The notes under the pieces were generated by a model that saw nothing but the letters and a program-made list of their open reading frames with translations, did no database searches and was not told where the DNA came from. A stretch of DNA of 64,000 bases, from assembly GCA_011319805.1 (NCBI GenBank), contig SJRY01000228.1, positions 248,001 through 312,000 of the forward strand, in the 5' to 3' direction. This document shows positions 49,655-62,800 of this stretch, piece after piece (the first letter of the stretch is position 1; each line of letters opens with the position of its first letter). This stretch comes from Macrocybe gigantea (taxonomy: Eukaryota > Basidiomycota > Agaricomycetes > Agaricales > Callistosporiaceae). Made by a program: the position numbers and the translations under genes.

Positions 49655-51367
49655 CTACTGCGCACGAATTGTCCGACTCCATCGCTGTTCCAGGAAAGCC
49701 GAACAGTGGTCCCTAGAAGGATTCTCTCCCAAAACCTCGCACATGTCAACGCTTGACTGAAGGGTCATTGATAATTGTCCAATGTGACACCAAGTAAGAT
49801 TCTGGAAGCACTTGGCATATCGCAAGGCAAGTGTAGTCATGCATGATTTGTGCCAACGTTCCCAGGCGAGTTCCCAGAGGTTCCGACGTGTTGATAGAGC
49901 TGCATCGATATTGGCCTCTTGCGACAGTGTTGCCAGCTCTGCGTCTGTCAGGTAACAAGCGAAATTGACGTCTTGCGGGAGTGCTTTGCTGAAGTAATAA
50001 TCCTGGACATTACTCGAGGCCCCCAGTAATGAATGACTCTGAACGCGATACGAATCCCTGTCAAATGCAAGGCTCTTCAAGCAGCGAAGCGGAGACAACA
50101 CTTCGTGAATGGCTTGATGGTCGATCTCCCAGCCGTAACACCAACTTCCACGCTTTCGCGCGGACAGCTGAAGATGCTGTAATGTCTTAAATGCGCGGAG
50201 TTGACCCAAGGAGTGTTGAGGAATGAAATTAGCGTCCCAAGTTAAGTTGAGGGCCACGAGATGATGAAGTTCTTGCAAAGCAGGCACCACAGCTTCGTCG
50301 ATGTATAGCGTCGGTAACGGGAAAGTGACCTCGAAAGAGTTCAGCTGAGGATTGGACCGAAGGAAGGGAACGATAATGGCCAGATTGTCAATTTCGCATT
50401 TCGTCCAGCGAAAATTCATCAAGCTCGGTATAGTACCCAGCCGGCCGAAGCATTCTACGACATCTGGACCGCTTGTATCCAGCGACAGGGAATTTATGCG
50501 GCTCCCTGGTGCAAGGAAGGCTTTTAACGCGTCACCATCCAAGTTAACGCAGTTCAAGACGAGATTGCGGGTATTTGCAAAACCGCCTTTCGCCAAGCTT
50601 TTGGGCCTTGTCAAGGAGCCTCCCAGCCAGGCGAGCTCGTGCAATGTCGGCGCTGCTTCGCGAAGGAGGACATGGAGACAAGACCCCGCATTGGCGACTA
50701 TGTCCCGATATGACCAAATGATGCGGACGGACAGCGTTTCCAGCAAACATCTTGATGTGATCTGCTCACGTTGGTCATCCGGCCAAGGGAGGGTGTCTCG
50801 TATACGGTGCAGCTTGAGATGAGTAACGGGAGACGACAGAATGCATTTTAGCAGGTCCGGCGTCATGGTCGCAGTTCTCTGCCATTCTAGAATGTGAAGA
50901 TGCGGCAAAGACTGGCCAATGATGGTGTACAGTGCATCCACGTATGTCAACTCTGTCTCTTTGGTCATCTGCATGTAATGCTTTATCTCGTCGTCTATAA
51001 AAGCCATCAGGTCCTCCAAGCACGGATACGAGCTACAATCCTCCGCAACGATCAAATGCCGTATGCAGACACCTATGCGCGGTCCAGACGCGGCTGACTT
51101 GACCAAAGTTTCGTTCTTGAGATGGTTCAAGAGGTCGATGGCTGCTTTTGAAAAGTCCAACTTGATGGTCATGAATTGGACGGAACGAGCCAATTGGCGG
51201 CAATCACGGTCGACCAGTGCCAGAGCGGCAAGGTCTTGTGCTCCGAGGTAAGGTGTGACGTGGTTCAGGAGCTCTACCGGAAGTCGAAAGAGCGGCAATG
51301 AGGAGTTCAATGGCCATCCGTGATTGACGCGGTCGAAAGTGAGAGGCTTGATTGAAAAGACTACCAT
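49655..51367 (-). CDS. F-box protein with leucine-rich-repeat-like region
   Basis: A single-exon gene of 570 residues. The start is the ATG of MVVFSIKPLTFDRV; upstream codons in frame have no ATG. Residues about 25-65 form an F-box (LFRLPVELLNHVTPYLGAQD, LAALALVDRDCRQLARS), which binds Skp1 in SCF ubiquitin ligases. The rest consists of irregular leucine-rich stretches (LPHLHILEWQRTATM, PALQELHHLVALNLTWD, LRAFKTLQHLQLSARKRG), a likely substrate-recognition solenoid. Agaricomycete genomes hold large families of such genes, often intronless. The target is unknown. No lesion is seen. Confidence 0.8.
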   Translation of the reverse strand: MVVFSIKPLTFDRVNHGWPLNSSLPLFRLPVELLNHVTPYLGAQDLAALALVDRDCRQLARSVQFMTIKLDFSKAAIDLLNHLKNETLVKSAASGPRIGVCIRHLIVAEDCSSYPCLEDLMAFIDDEIKHYMQMTKETELTYVDALYTIIGQSLPHLHILEWQRTATMTPDLLKCILSSPVTHLKLHRIRDTLPWPDDQREQITSRCLLETLSVRIIWSYRDIVANAGSCLHVLLREAAPTLHELAWLGGSLTRPKSLAKGGFANTRNLVLNCVNLDGDALKAFLAPGSRINSLSLDTSGPDVVECFGRLGTIPSLMNFRWTKCEIDNLAIIVPFLRSNPQLNSFEVTFPLPTLYIDEAVVPALQELHHLVALNLTWDANFIPQHSLGQLRAFKTLQHLQLSARKRGSWCYGWEIDHQAIHEVLSPLRCLKSLAFDRDSYRVQSHSLLGASSNVQDYYFSKALPQDVNFACYLTDAELATLSQEANIDAALSTRRNLWELAWERWHKSCMTTLALRYAKCFQNLTWCHIGQLSMTLQSSVDMCEVLGENPSRDHCSAFLEQRWSRTIRAQ

Positions 51368-51876
51368 AACTCGACGACCGGGTTTGAAGGAATAAATCTG
51401 CGTGACCAAGGTCTGCCCATATTTTTATGCTTTTCGTTTCGAACGACGCTTGTTGTAAGATCGGGGCCACAGGGTGGGCCTGATTAATTGATGGCATGAC
51501 GGCGTTCATAGGAGCTTTACGTATAGCGCGACACGGCAATGCTCGTGAACCTCTGAATATTTTGCCGGCCACGAATGTTTTGACTAAAAATTGGGCTCGA
51601 ATGAAAACGTCCCAGATAGAAGAGATGCTTCTTTAGCCTGCGTTCACAACTTGCCCTCGTACATCGTCTGCCATGCACTCTTATCGGACCACGTTGCAAG
51701 CAGTCCTGAGGCGCTATGATATATTATAAAATCCGCGCCTGTACTCTACATCATCAATGCATTAATCGAGAGCTAAACATGGTTATTCAAGACCTCCAGA
51801 AAGCAGAATATGTTAAAGCAGCAGATACAACGCACATCCCGGCTCCCTGATTCCGCCTTACATCCCTTGGGTATCA

Positions 51877-54290
51877 TCATTTGTTATGCGAACGAACAAC
51901 ATGCAAGAGCCCACGGAGTCTGGCACGCCATCCATCGGCATAAAGGAATTGCACCAAGTTGACACAGAATTCCCTGGTAATAGTCAGCCCAGGTATCGGC
52001 AAGACAACATCGTTACGTACCAGCTGTTGGTTAAGGAACGTAATGGGTAGTCAAGAACTTTGGGAATACTGGTTTGGAACAAAGACGGCCAACGGTCTTT
52101 CATGATAGCTTTCGGGTTCGTAAGGGCACGAAGGCCTTCCGGCCCTCCTGAATTGTCATGGATTAAAAGTGAGGTTTTACATGACGGCAGACACATACCA
52201 AAGCGGCCATAACCGCTGCTTTTCGTTCCACCGAACGGCAGGTCCTGGCTAGATAAATATGAGCAATACATTTCTGGGAATCTCATTCAAAGCTTACTTC
52301 ATCTGAGGCAAGACATTAGGACTTTTCTAACAGAAAAGTGGACGAAACATACGTAGAATACTCCGAAGTCATTAATTGAGACCATTCCGCACTCGAGCTC
52401 CTTGGCGACCTGCAGGCATTGTTGCTGGTCAGGGCCAAAGACGCTGGCGCCGAGACCATAGCGAGTGCCATTGGCTATCTCAATAGCCCTCTCAATCGTG
52501 TCGTATGTCATGATAACAGCAACGGGAGCAAATACTGGAGGAGGCCTTGATCAATGCAGGACGAAGATGGTGGCTAGTATAGCTTACATTCTTGCTGAGC
52601 AATGTCCATTTTCGGGTCAACCGCGCCCACCAGTGTGGGTTGGAAAAAGTAGCCGTTTTCGAGGTACACATGCTTATATTCTTGGCCTCCTTCGACGATC
52701 GCACCATCGTCTGCAGCATCGTTGATGACTTTTTCCAGTCCTCGAAAACGTTCACCAGATATCATAGATCCACAGTCAATTGTAGAAACGTATCCTTCCG
52801 GCGACGGTGCCATGACGGAGCCTGGTCGTAATTTCGAGACTTTGGCAGAGAAGATTTCATATAATTCATCATATTGAGACTCGTGAACAATGAGTCGCTC
52901 AATTCCGATGCAGTTTTGACCCATATTCTGGCTGATGGGAATCAGTTAACTCCCTAAAACCGGAGTTAAAGTGGCACTTACAAAACGCCACGAAGCCAGA
53001 TAGGCGCCCATTTTTTGAGGTCAGTCTTTGGCAAGATGACAGTGGGGTCTTTTCCACCTAGTTCGAGCGTGACGGGAGTAAGGTTTTCTGTTGCGGCCAT
53101 TGCAACCTGGCAATGGCAAATTAATGCAAGCCTATTGAGGAGGTAAGCATTGAGGACTTGCCTTGCGTCCAACGGTTTCTGACCCAATGAAGGTGATGTG
53201 CTTGATGTCAGGAGAGCGCGTCAAGGCTTCGGCATCTTCGGGCCAGCAGCACACCACTTGGATAAGCTCTGGGTCATGACCGCATTTGCGCAGGCACTCC
53301 GTGATAGCTCCAACGAACCAATTAGTGGACCAGATAACATGCTCCGAACATTTTAGGACGATGCCGTTTCCGGCAAAGATTGCCGCTAAAATGGGAGACC
53401 ATGCATTGTGAAGAGCTGGATTTGTAATTCTATGAGTTCTAAGATGCTTGCATGACGAAATCGACTTACGATAGTTCCAGGAAACGACACCGGCGACCAC
53501 TCCAAGAGGCTCATAATGTACTTCGGACGTTTTGTAGGCCAGCAAGAGATTGCTTGCACGTTTTTCAGGGCGAAGGGCTTTCTCTCCGTGCTTGAGAAGC
53601 CATTCCATCTTGCAACACGTAGTCATGATCTCGCCCAGCGAGGCATCAATAACTGGATGAGTCTACGATTGAACCACATCCGACTGGCCGTAACATAAGT
53701 CGGACTCACGCGTTTTCCCGGTATCCCGGCAAGCCATTCGTGCACAGGTTTCCTGATTTTCAACAAGCCACTTCAATAAACTCCTGATGACCCTCTTGCG
53801 TTGCGTGAACGTCGTGTGCTTCCATTCTTTCTGGGCACGTGCCGCCAGGCCGATTTTTCGCTGGATCTCCTCCGCATTGTCAGTTATAAACGTCCCCATA
53901 TGCAGACCTGTTGCCGGATCAAAACTCGTAATGTATTTTCTTCCGGGAACCGGAAGGGGGGGCATGACTTCGTCTGTGCGAAGGTGAGAATCTAGAGAGG
54001 CGTTTTTTATGGCAAACGATGCCCAATCGGGTTTGGAAGCCTATCACAAACTTTGGATCAGAAAGACAGACCAGAATGGCATTTAAAGTAAAAGTGCCTA
54101 CATTTGGGGCTGGCACACTGAATGGTACGGGACTATTGTGCATCTTGTGGTAACGGTCAAAAACGAGGTAGATGCCAATGGCGATGAAGCATGTAAGGAT
54201 GTAGAACAAGTCAATTCCTCCATGTTCGTCATCATCATGCACAGGGAGGGTTATGAAGGGATGGAGAATGAAAGATAGGATGGCGTTCAT
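51877..54290 (-). CDS. MSC7: Membrane-anchored aldehyde dehydrogenase (MSC7 type)
   Basis: A member of the aldehyde dehydrogenase superfamily most like yeast Msc7, an ER-associated protein. The ATG at 54290 begins MNAILSFILHPFITLP, and a single span follows (DLFYILTCFIAIGIYLVF). The dehydrogenase domain holds EPLGVVAGVVSWNYPALHNA (nucleotide binding), ITFIGSETVGRK, the LELGGKDPTVIL glutamate region, the catalytic Cys in QNMGQNCIGIERL, and PFGGTKSSGYGRFG. The last exon, after a gtacgt donor at about 52022, encodes the tail NLVQFLYADGWRARLRGL to the stop at 51877-51879. At least nine exons are needed. The substrate is unknown. Exon borders inside the gene were checked by motif continuity, not base by base. 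Confidence 0.87.
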
Positions 54291-54586
54291 GGGTGCCTGC
54301 GTTGAAGACGCGAAGAACGTGGAACGACCACGAGAATTGATTACGTAATAACACGTGATGCTTGTCACTGGACCGCGTATTCTCCGTGTGATAGTAAATG
54401 CATTTTTTACCTTGGCAAATACTATTTAGGGTATAGAAGGAAGGATGCAAAGTGGAAGATGTAGGGAATAGAGGGGAAAGGAAAGTAAGAAAAAGATGCA
54501 ATATACTATGGTAGGTCCGCAAGTATCGCGAAAAGATAGACATAAGGGAAGGATTGAACGGAACTCGTAGAGTATGGAAAAAACCA

Positions 54587-56772
54587 TCAAGCTGCATTCG
54601 GTGTTTCAGATACTGATGCCGCAACATTACTGTTTGAGTCCTTTTTGCGCCCAAGTTGGCTGAGCTTTTTCAGACCAGCTAGGCCGCTCCTCGTCTTCTT
54701 GTGCTTTTTGCCGCCCTGTGGAGGTTTCGACTCCGACGCGACCGATGCAACGGATCCCGCATCAGTATCAGTCTCCGCATCAGTCGTCCGCGAGTCTTCA
54801 TCTTCTAATGCGAAGGCCGGTCCGCTGATCCCCCCGCCACCGACCAATCGAATCGTGGTGTCGGGATCTTCGTTGGGCGGCTCTTCGTCTAGTTGGGAGG
54901 ACGGCTCCTGTACGTCCGCCACTGGCGGCTTGTCCGCATGGTTGTCCTGTACTGCCGTGGGGGACGACGGCGCGATAGGCTTCGTCTCCATGGTTGGTGC
55001 GGAATCAGCAAGAAGGTCAGGCACTGCAGGCTCCGGAGACGAAGATAGAGCAGATCCAGCTGCTGAGACAACCTCGGCCGAAGGGGGAGAGGCCGACAAT
55101 GGCACGTCCGTGATGTTTGTGGACCGGGGGATTGCAGAGCTCTCGCCGTCGAGGTCCTGCTCTTCCGTAGGGGATTGGGGCCTTGACTGTTTGGATGACG
55201 ATACAAAGTGCAGCTCATCGCGGGGCATCTCACGCATGCTTGGGCTTCGGCCAGCTTCTAAATCGTCATCGAAAGACGAATGCTGAGATTCCGGCGGAGA
55301 CGGGGAAGGTATGATATCGTGGGGGGTAGGCAAATCGACAGGTAATGGCGCCGGAGGTGGGACCTTTGTGACAGATATTGTGGGCAGTGGAGGGACCGGC
55401 TTAATTCCGGTCGTAAGTGGGGAAGCTATCCCCTCGCCATGGTTAGTCAAAATTGTCTCCGCATTTGAGCCTCGTGAAGGCTCCACTGGTGCCAGATCAC
55501 TCGGCTTTCAACCACAATGTCAATGATACGGACAGCATGAATGGAAGACAGAACTTACCTGGACCTCCTCAACAGGGAGTAATGTGGTATCAGTAATAAC
55601 GCCAGCTTCGTGCCACCGTCGCACACTTCGGTCGGCGAATGCTTCAAGAACACTCCAGCCTCTGTAATCTCCAGTCAAACGCAGACCACCTCCAGACCCC
55701 GAGTCTCCTCCTCCGTCGCCCTGCCCTCTCCCGCTGCCATCATAGAAATAACTTTCATATCCCACATCATCCTCACTGCCTTCGCTTCCTTCTGACTGCA
55801 AACCGATCTCAAAACCTTCGCCACTCTCGAGTTCCTCCGCGAAGCTGGCCAACCACTTCGCCCAGCCGGTCAGGCCATCGCCGCGCCATAGGACCACTTT
55901 GGTGTCGAAATCCCGTCCAAACACGATGACCTGTCCGACGGAGCCGCTCTCTCCCGGATTAAGATCGACGCCAATGTAGTTTCCAGCTTTGTCGGCAATA
56001 AGGGGAATCCATCCTCGCGATGAGTACTCCCTCCGCACCCAGCCGGGCGGAATGGATTGCATCATTTCTCTCAGCCTCTCGTTTGCACCGGTCGAAGGAT
56101 CCTCATCAACTTCGCGCCAGAATCTCCACTCTTCAAAGACATCTTCAAGTGGTAAGAGCTTGAGTCCGAAGAATAGGCCTTCCGAGCAACCCGCGGCCGA
56201 TTCAGCTTCCTGACCGTCGACACAAAGGTAGGACTCGCGGACAACGGCCGGAAGCGAGAACCCAAACTGCATTTCTATCTGAGAAAGATCCTTGGGAAGA
56301 ATTCCATAATTAAGGGTATCTCCAAGCTCGGGGTATTCGCGATTTAACCATATGCGAATGCGGTTCCAGGTACTTGACAAGGGAGGATAGGAAAACTTGG
56401 CCGAAACGGGGGTATGGGGGTCGATGTGGGTCGGAAGCAGGGACGCAGACGTCGGACGAGAAGTCAATCCGGCGCTGGTGGAGTAGAATGTATAAGACTC
56501 GAAAAAAAATAACAGTAGGCTGTGGACAGTCATAGCAACTTACGACATGGGAACAGCTCCGTAAACTCCTTGGGGAGGGTATGTGTAGGAGGGGCTCATT
56601 GCAGAGTCTGGTTCAGGCGTCGAGAGTGCGTCCGAGTGGAATGTGTCGGTGCTTGGGGGAAGGTGGGCGACGACATTGGAAGAGAGAAGGCTTCGTGTGT
56701 CGAGGACAAGGCTTGGCCCTTTCTCGTGTACTGGCTGCTCTCCGATGAGAATAATGACGAAAACCAGCCCAT
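54587..56772 (-). CDS. KNR4: Cell-wall synthesis regulator KNR4/SMI1 homologue
   Basis: Knr4/Smi1 proteins regulate beta-glucan synthesis and link to the cell-wall integrity pathway. Three exons: 56544-56772, 55559-56474 and 54587-55504. The start MGWFSSLFSSESSQ fits the family. The SMI1/KNR4 domain is in exon 2: STWNRIRIWLNREYPELGDT, LPKDLSQIEMQFGFSLPAVV, VDGQE, PLIADKAGNYIGVDLNPG and QVIVFGRDFDTKVVLWRG, ending YRGWSVLEAF. Exon 3 is a disordered Ser/Pro/acidic tail with a basic KKHKKTRSGLAGLKKLSQLG near its end. In exon 1 the frame must shift by -1 close to CCCCC at about 56680 for MGWFSSLF to reach PDSAMSPSYTYPPQGVYGAV. Another contraction at a C run is therefore likely here. Confidence 0.85.
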
Positions 56773-57230
56773 GGCCCCTCTTTTCTAGGGCAAGACAGAC
56801 AACAGCGAGCGCAGGGCTCGAGGACAGGTCGGTGACAACGCTGGAGCTGGAACTCTTGTTCACTGGCAGATCCACCAGCAAAGTCAAAACTGTTTACCTA
56901 AGCAGGCGCGTCAGTCACCATCACCTGCTTCTTCCTGGTCGTCGAAATGGATATACGAGACGGCCGCCTGAAACGCGCATCGTGGGCGCCGATGATTCCC
57001 CGTACATGGAAAACATGGTTTATTGCACACATCCATGACATATATGTTACATACGATGAAATGCGGAATTCGGGTCTCTTACACAGCCATCCCGCAACTC
57101 AATTCAGCAAAGTTTTGAAATATCATCTGATGCACTAAAATACAGTGGAATAGAATCGCACGAGACAAGTCACACCCATTTTGAAGCTAGTAAGAGCTGG
57201 CTAACCCATGATACCGACGCCTTTCAGAAA

Positions 57231-59347
57231 TCACCACGTTCCAAGGTTGCTCCTGACCTTGAAGTCGCAACCAGTCTTAGCCTTTACTTCGTCCAGCGTG
57301 ACACCCTTGCCAAGATCAGTCAACTCAAGTTCTCCGGCAGCCCTGTTGACATCGAACACAGCTAGTTCTGTGATGATCTTGCTGACGGCACGAGCGCCGG
57401 TCAAAGGCAGTGCACATTCCTTCAGAATTTTGGGCTTGCCACCCTTGGCAGTGTGTTCCATGACGGCGATAACTTTGGTCTTGTCCGGGTTTGAGACAAG
57501 GTCCATCGCACCACCAATACCTACATTTCCACATCAAAAACGTAGGCCGACACGTACAATTGTATCATCTCACCTTTGACCATCTTTCCGGGAATCATAA
57601 AGTTTGCAATGTCACCAGCTTGGGAGACTTCCATCGCCTGAGCAGGATGAAAGCAATCTTAGCTTTGAACACAGGGACTGTGAAGTGCTGACATACTCCA
57701 AGGATAGCGACATCGACATGACCACCACGAATCATAGCAAACGACTCGCTGGAGTCTAGATTCCATACATCAGAATAAGATCAACAGTCGCAATGACATA
57801 AACTTGCCAAAAATAGAGGCACCAGGAAGAAGAGTGACGGTTTCCTTGCCGGCGTTGATAAGGTCCCTGCCAAGGAACTAAAGTCAATCGGGCCGTGACG
57901 TAGAATCTGCACGCTTACGCGTCGAGCTGTTCCTTTGTGGGGTATGGGCCCATGCCGAGAATACCGTTCTCGCTCTGCAACCAAACTTTGACACCAGGTT
58001 CAAGATGCTCGGGAACAAGAGTGGGCATTCCAATTCCGAGGTTGACGTAGAAACCGTCCTTGATCTCCTTGGCGGCCCGTCTAGCAATATAGTGCCTCAT
58101 AGCCTGCGCTGTTGCCTTCTCGGGAGACAGCGCGGAATCGGATACAGAGCCATCTTGTGCAAGTGTGACGATTTCAATCGTTTTCTTGACAGTGGCTGGG
58201 ACAATCCTATCAACGTAGATGCCAGGAAGATGGATAGCATTCGGAGAGATCGATCCTACAGGCACGATGTTCTCGGCCTTCATAATGAATAGTGCATCAG
58301 AATAGGTCTCCCGAACTCTGGAGAGTGACACTGATTTACCTCAACGATAGTCAGCTTGGCATTCTTGCCCATGGGCGTGCTGAAATTCTGTGACGCATAT
58401 CTTGATGCGAATTCAGCAAAAAAAAAAACGCACCCAAAGATCAGAACGGATTCTCACCGGAAAACACAGTTGCCAATTTCATCAACTTTCCACGCCCTTA
58501 TGAAAGCCACATCACCTGCGATAGCTGGTTCTAGGACATATCTCCTTCCGTTTATTTCCTTGTATTCCTTTTTAATGCCGGGAATTGCAACGCCGTTGGA
58601 TATGCCGCCTGAGTTGTAACGCAAAGGAATCTCCCCTTTTTCGACTGCAGTGGACGCGCCCGTCGGAGTGAAGAACGCGGGAATTCCGGCTGCGTGAGCT
58701 CGAATGCGCTCGGCAAGTGTTCCTTGAGGAACGAGTTCCAATGCAATTTGGCCATCCAGGTACATGGCCTCAAATTTCTTGTTTCTTAAGCACGATCAAT
58801 ATGCATACATATGAAATCCGGAAAGCGCGTACCCTCCTGGGTATGATGCTACAACCTTGCTGAGCTGTTCAGTGTTCAAGAGCTTTCCTGTCATTGCGTT
58901 AGGGTCAGGACTGAGTATGAATAAGGACGCCAACCTAAGCCAGAGTCTCCAGCTCCAGCATTGTTGGATACACCAGTCAAGTTTGTCACCTCTTTGCGTT
59001 TTGCCAATGCACCAAGCAACGTGTCTAACAAACCGCGAACATTAGATTAGACAATCGACTTGAGACGGACTATAACGTACCGGGAATGCCAGCTAAGCCG
59101 AAACCTGATAGTGATTCATGCGTCAGAAAATGACATTGAACAATCTAACGATCAACAAACCTCCGCACAGCAGGACATCTCCTGATTTGATATCTTTCAC
59201 TGCCTCATCAGCGGAACTCCATACTTTCGGTTTATTGGAAGGCGATGCGTCTGTCGCGACACTGTATTTTCGCGCCGGCAGAAGGGCGGTCACGCGCAGA
59301 GCAAAGCCCGGGACAAGTCTGGCCTTGTACGCATGGACAAGCAACAT
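57231..59347 (-). CDS. Succinyl-CoA:3-ketoacid CoA transferase (SCOT)
   Basis: A mitochondrial enzyme that transfers CoA between succinyl-CoA and acetoacetate (or acetate/propionate). The ATG at 59347 opens an arginine-containing presequence ([20 protein letters not shown]) ending near ARKYSVA. The alpha half holds [56 protein letters not shown] and [18 protein letters not shown]. The beta half follows in the same chain, as in eukaryotic [37 protein letters not shown], and the catalytic Glu in [12 protein letters not shown]. The C-terminus reads [20 protein letters not shown]. About ten short introns are required. No lesion was noticed. Confidence 0.92.
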
Positions 59348-59435
59348 CGTGGACGGCGACGGCTAGATACCGATGTTGTTGTTGCAAAGAACGACGGGAA
59401 CTACTGGAACAGGGGTATGCAGGAAAGATGGGTGG

Positions 59436-59443
59436 TATATAAT
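59436..59443 (-). promoter_or_regulatory. Candidate TATA box of the SCOT gene
   Basis: On the minus strand this reads ATTATATA, about 90 bp before the SCOT ATG. The whole 497-bp gap between SCOT and MIP1 start codons is a divergent promoter region. Confidence 0.4.
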
Positions 59444-59844
59444 GCAGTGTGGTACATCTCCCAGGGATGCCAATGCTCTCCTCCGGAATAACGTTCTTCC
59501 CCTGCGGGGTGGTCGGGCGGAGCAAGTTCCGCTTGTCCCGTGACCTCTGCAGGTGTTGATGTCGGGGGCGGAGGGCGGGGATCGTGCGCCAATTAGAGAA
59601 GAATCACTTTATGTGCGCAAGCCAGCTCATTATCCATCCCGACGTCTACCAGCAAGGCCTACCGAACGGCACCACGCATTTCAACGAGCCTCAGTATCGG
59701 ATTTCTGGGTGCACATATATATGTACACATATTCCCACAGTGGTGGAGATTTTGTGAGAACGACCTTGAGGATTCCATCCTTCGCCCAACAACTTTGTCC
59801 TCAATAAGGCTCAAGTTCTCAGCTTGTTGGTCCATGTACAGCCA

Positions 59845-62800
59845 ATGCTGGGATCAGTCAGAGGTTTCACACGACGACCAAATTCTCCTTTGCTTCGGTG
59901 GTTTCATGCTGCTGCAAGTAGTCAGCAGCTGCTCCAGCAAACGGCGCCGCCGAAACGGATACCTGTCAGTGAAACACGGGAAGGACAGCCCAGAAGAAAT
60001 GAGCAGACGTTACAGGAGCAGGATGCGCTGTCGTCGCAGCCACAACACGGTCAGTAGACATTTTTCTTCGCGTCTTGTGGATTCCTTCCACAGCTCGACC
60101 ACGGCTGTGTGGCGTGTGCGAACCACACCGGCGGTTCCCAGTCCGTATGTTGACTCAGTCTATTGACATTTCTTGAATTTACAGTCAGACGCAACGAAAT
60201 GGGTGTCCAGCTCCTGTCACGGCAACTGCATTCGCAGGTCTTCCGAAACGTCTCCTTCCCCACACCAGATCCTTCATTCGTTCACATTGCGCGGGAACAC
60301 CTTGGAATGCATGGTCTCGACCCGACCCAAGGCTCCGTGCTACCTGATACCGGTTTCACCCTCCCACCACTGCAGGGGAATGACCTCCCAGAACACTTCT
60401 TTCGTATTGGTCGACAAGCGGCGGAGCCGTGGCTGCATCTCGCGACATCATTTGCCGCAGCTCAGCTTCCGCCCATGCCAGAACATTGGGAGATACAGAG
60501 CGGTTGGACGAAATATTATTACCATGCGGACGGTTCCAGCTACAGCGAGCATGTGGAATATCCAATGCATGACGGAAAACCGGAGGAGGTGCTCGTCTTC
60601 GACGTCGAAGCAATGCACAACCAGCACCCGTATGCTGTCATGGCGTGTGCAGCATCCCCGAATGCATGGTACTGCTGGATATCTCCATGGTTGCTTGGCG
60701 AGTCTGAAGATTCTCAACAGTTGATACCACTTGGCGATGGCTCAGTGCCTAGGATTGTGGTTGGACACAATGTCGCCTACGACAGGGCTAAGGTACTGGA
60801 GGAGTACGGCATTCACCAAACTCAAAACAGGTTCCTGGACACAATGTCGCTACATGTTGCCGTCAAGGGCATCTCCTCTCACCAGCGACCCGCGTGGATG
60901 AAGTACAAGAAGTCGAAAGAAAGTGAGAAGGAACGGCAGGACGAAGCCGTTGAAGCTGTGGTGGAATTGCTAGGAACAGTCGACAAGAAACACGCTGAAG
61001 AGCTGGACGCAAGCAAAAAGGAGGAACTTCGAAGATTGCGTCAGGAGATGGAAGACAGTCTTCTGATGCTCCGAGGCGAGGAAGAAGATGTTGATGTCAA
61101 CACAATTGAAGCCGAAATGTCATCGAAACGCTGGGAGGATATCACATCCGCCAATTCCTTGGCAGATGTTGCTAAGCTTCACTGCGGAATTGATATGGAC
61201 AAGGAAATTCGCAATGACTTTGCAACGCATCCTCCGGCGCTGATTCGAGAAAACCTCATCGACTACATTTCTTATTGTGCTAACGACGTCTACGTGACCC
61301 ACCGAGTTTATTCCGCTGTTTTACCAGCATTTCTGGATGCATGCCCTCATCCTGTCTCGTTCGCAGGTCTCTTGACAATGGGGTCGAGCTTTCTGCCCGT
61401 GAATCAAGAGTGGGAAGCGTACCTTCGACGAGCTGACAGTGTATACCGGGCGATGGAAGAAAGTGTCAAGACCAAGCTTAAGAAGTTGGCCGAAGAAGCC
61501 AAATCATTCATGGCTGAACCCGAACAACGGGCAAACGACCCTTGGTTGTCACAACTAGACTGGACCCCGAAGGTCGCTGGAAAATCAAGAGGAGTTTTTC
61601 CAATCGATCAGGTGTGACTGTTCCATGGTCCTCAAGGAGTCATGTTGACCTCGTATCTAGCTAGAAGCCGACGCGGCAACAAAGGAGCTGGAAATAGACC
61701 CGTCCTTCGGCTCGGGGAGTGAACACACCCTTCCTGCATGGTATCTTGCCGTCATCGCAGACCCTCTTGGAGACAAGGTGGTGGAACGGCTGTTGCCTCT
61801 GATGCTCAAACTTGCATACGAGGATCGTCCTCTGCAATTCACTCCCGCAGAACGCTGGCATTATCTTCTTGATGACCACATCACACGGTTGCCTAGTTCG
61901 AAGGGCAAGAAGACCACCCAAATATTGTCTCGGAGGCACGCTTTTATCTATCTTCAGGATGGCTCGATGAGCGCCGCGGATCTTGACCTAGCAACTGACA
62001 TCTCCCGAGGGGATAGGAGCGAGGATACAAAGCAGCGGATCCGGCGGCTTGCTCAGTCTATCATCGATGAGACTCGCAACCGAGCGATAGAAACCGATCC
62101 ATGGTTCCGACAGTTGGACTGGACTGCTACCAATTCCGACGCCAGTTCGCCCGCCAACGGTAGGAAAAGGCCTGCAAAGCCAAAGCCATTGAAACCACCC
62201 CCAGTCATGTGGCCCAAGTGGTACTGGGATGCAACCAAGCCCAAGAAGGACATGCCTCCGGGCAGTCTCGATATAACGGTCCGCAACAGAATTGCGCCCC
62301 TGCTTTTGCGCCTTTCCTGGATGGGATGGCCTCTGTTCCACTCTCGCGAGCATGGGTGGACTTTCCGAGTCCCATCAGATGCGGACTTCGTGACAAGAGC
62401 CACGCCCCTCACATTCTATGACCCAGCCGACAATGCGCTTGCGGAAGGCTGCCTACACGGCGGTTTCGTCTTTTACAAGTTGCCGCATAAGGATGGAGAA
62501 AAGGCTAACGTGGGCAACCCTCTCGGAAAGACATTTCTCAAATTCGCTCAAGATGGCACCTTGAAGAGTCCCGGCGACGAAGCTAAAGAAGCTTTGGATA
62601 TGAACTCACAATGCAGCTACTGGATTAGTGCGCGAGATCGCATTCTGAACCAGTTGGTCATTTGGCAGGATGGCAAGCACAACCTTGGCTTTCAACCAGG
62701 CAATTCAGAAGCTCAGCACCAGAAATGGGGTGTGATCCTTCCCCAAGTCATCACCATGGGTACCGTAACAAGGCGTGCAATCGAAAAGACCTGGTTGACT

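Noticed and set aside
54645..55286. A 213-codon open frame on the plus strand
   Set aside because: Antisense to the disordered tail of KNR4; composition only.
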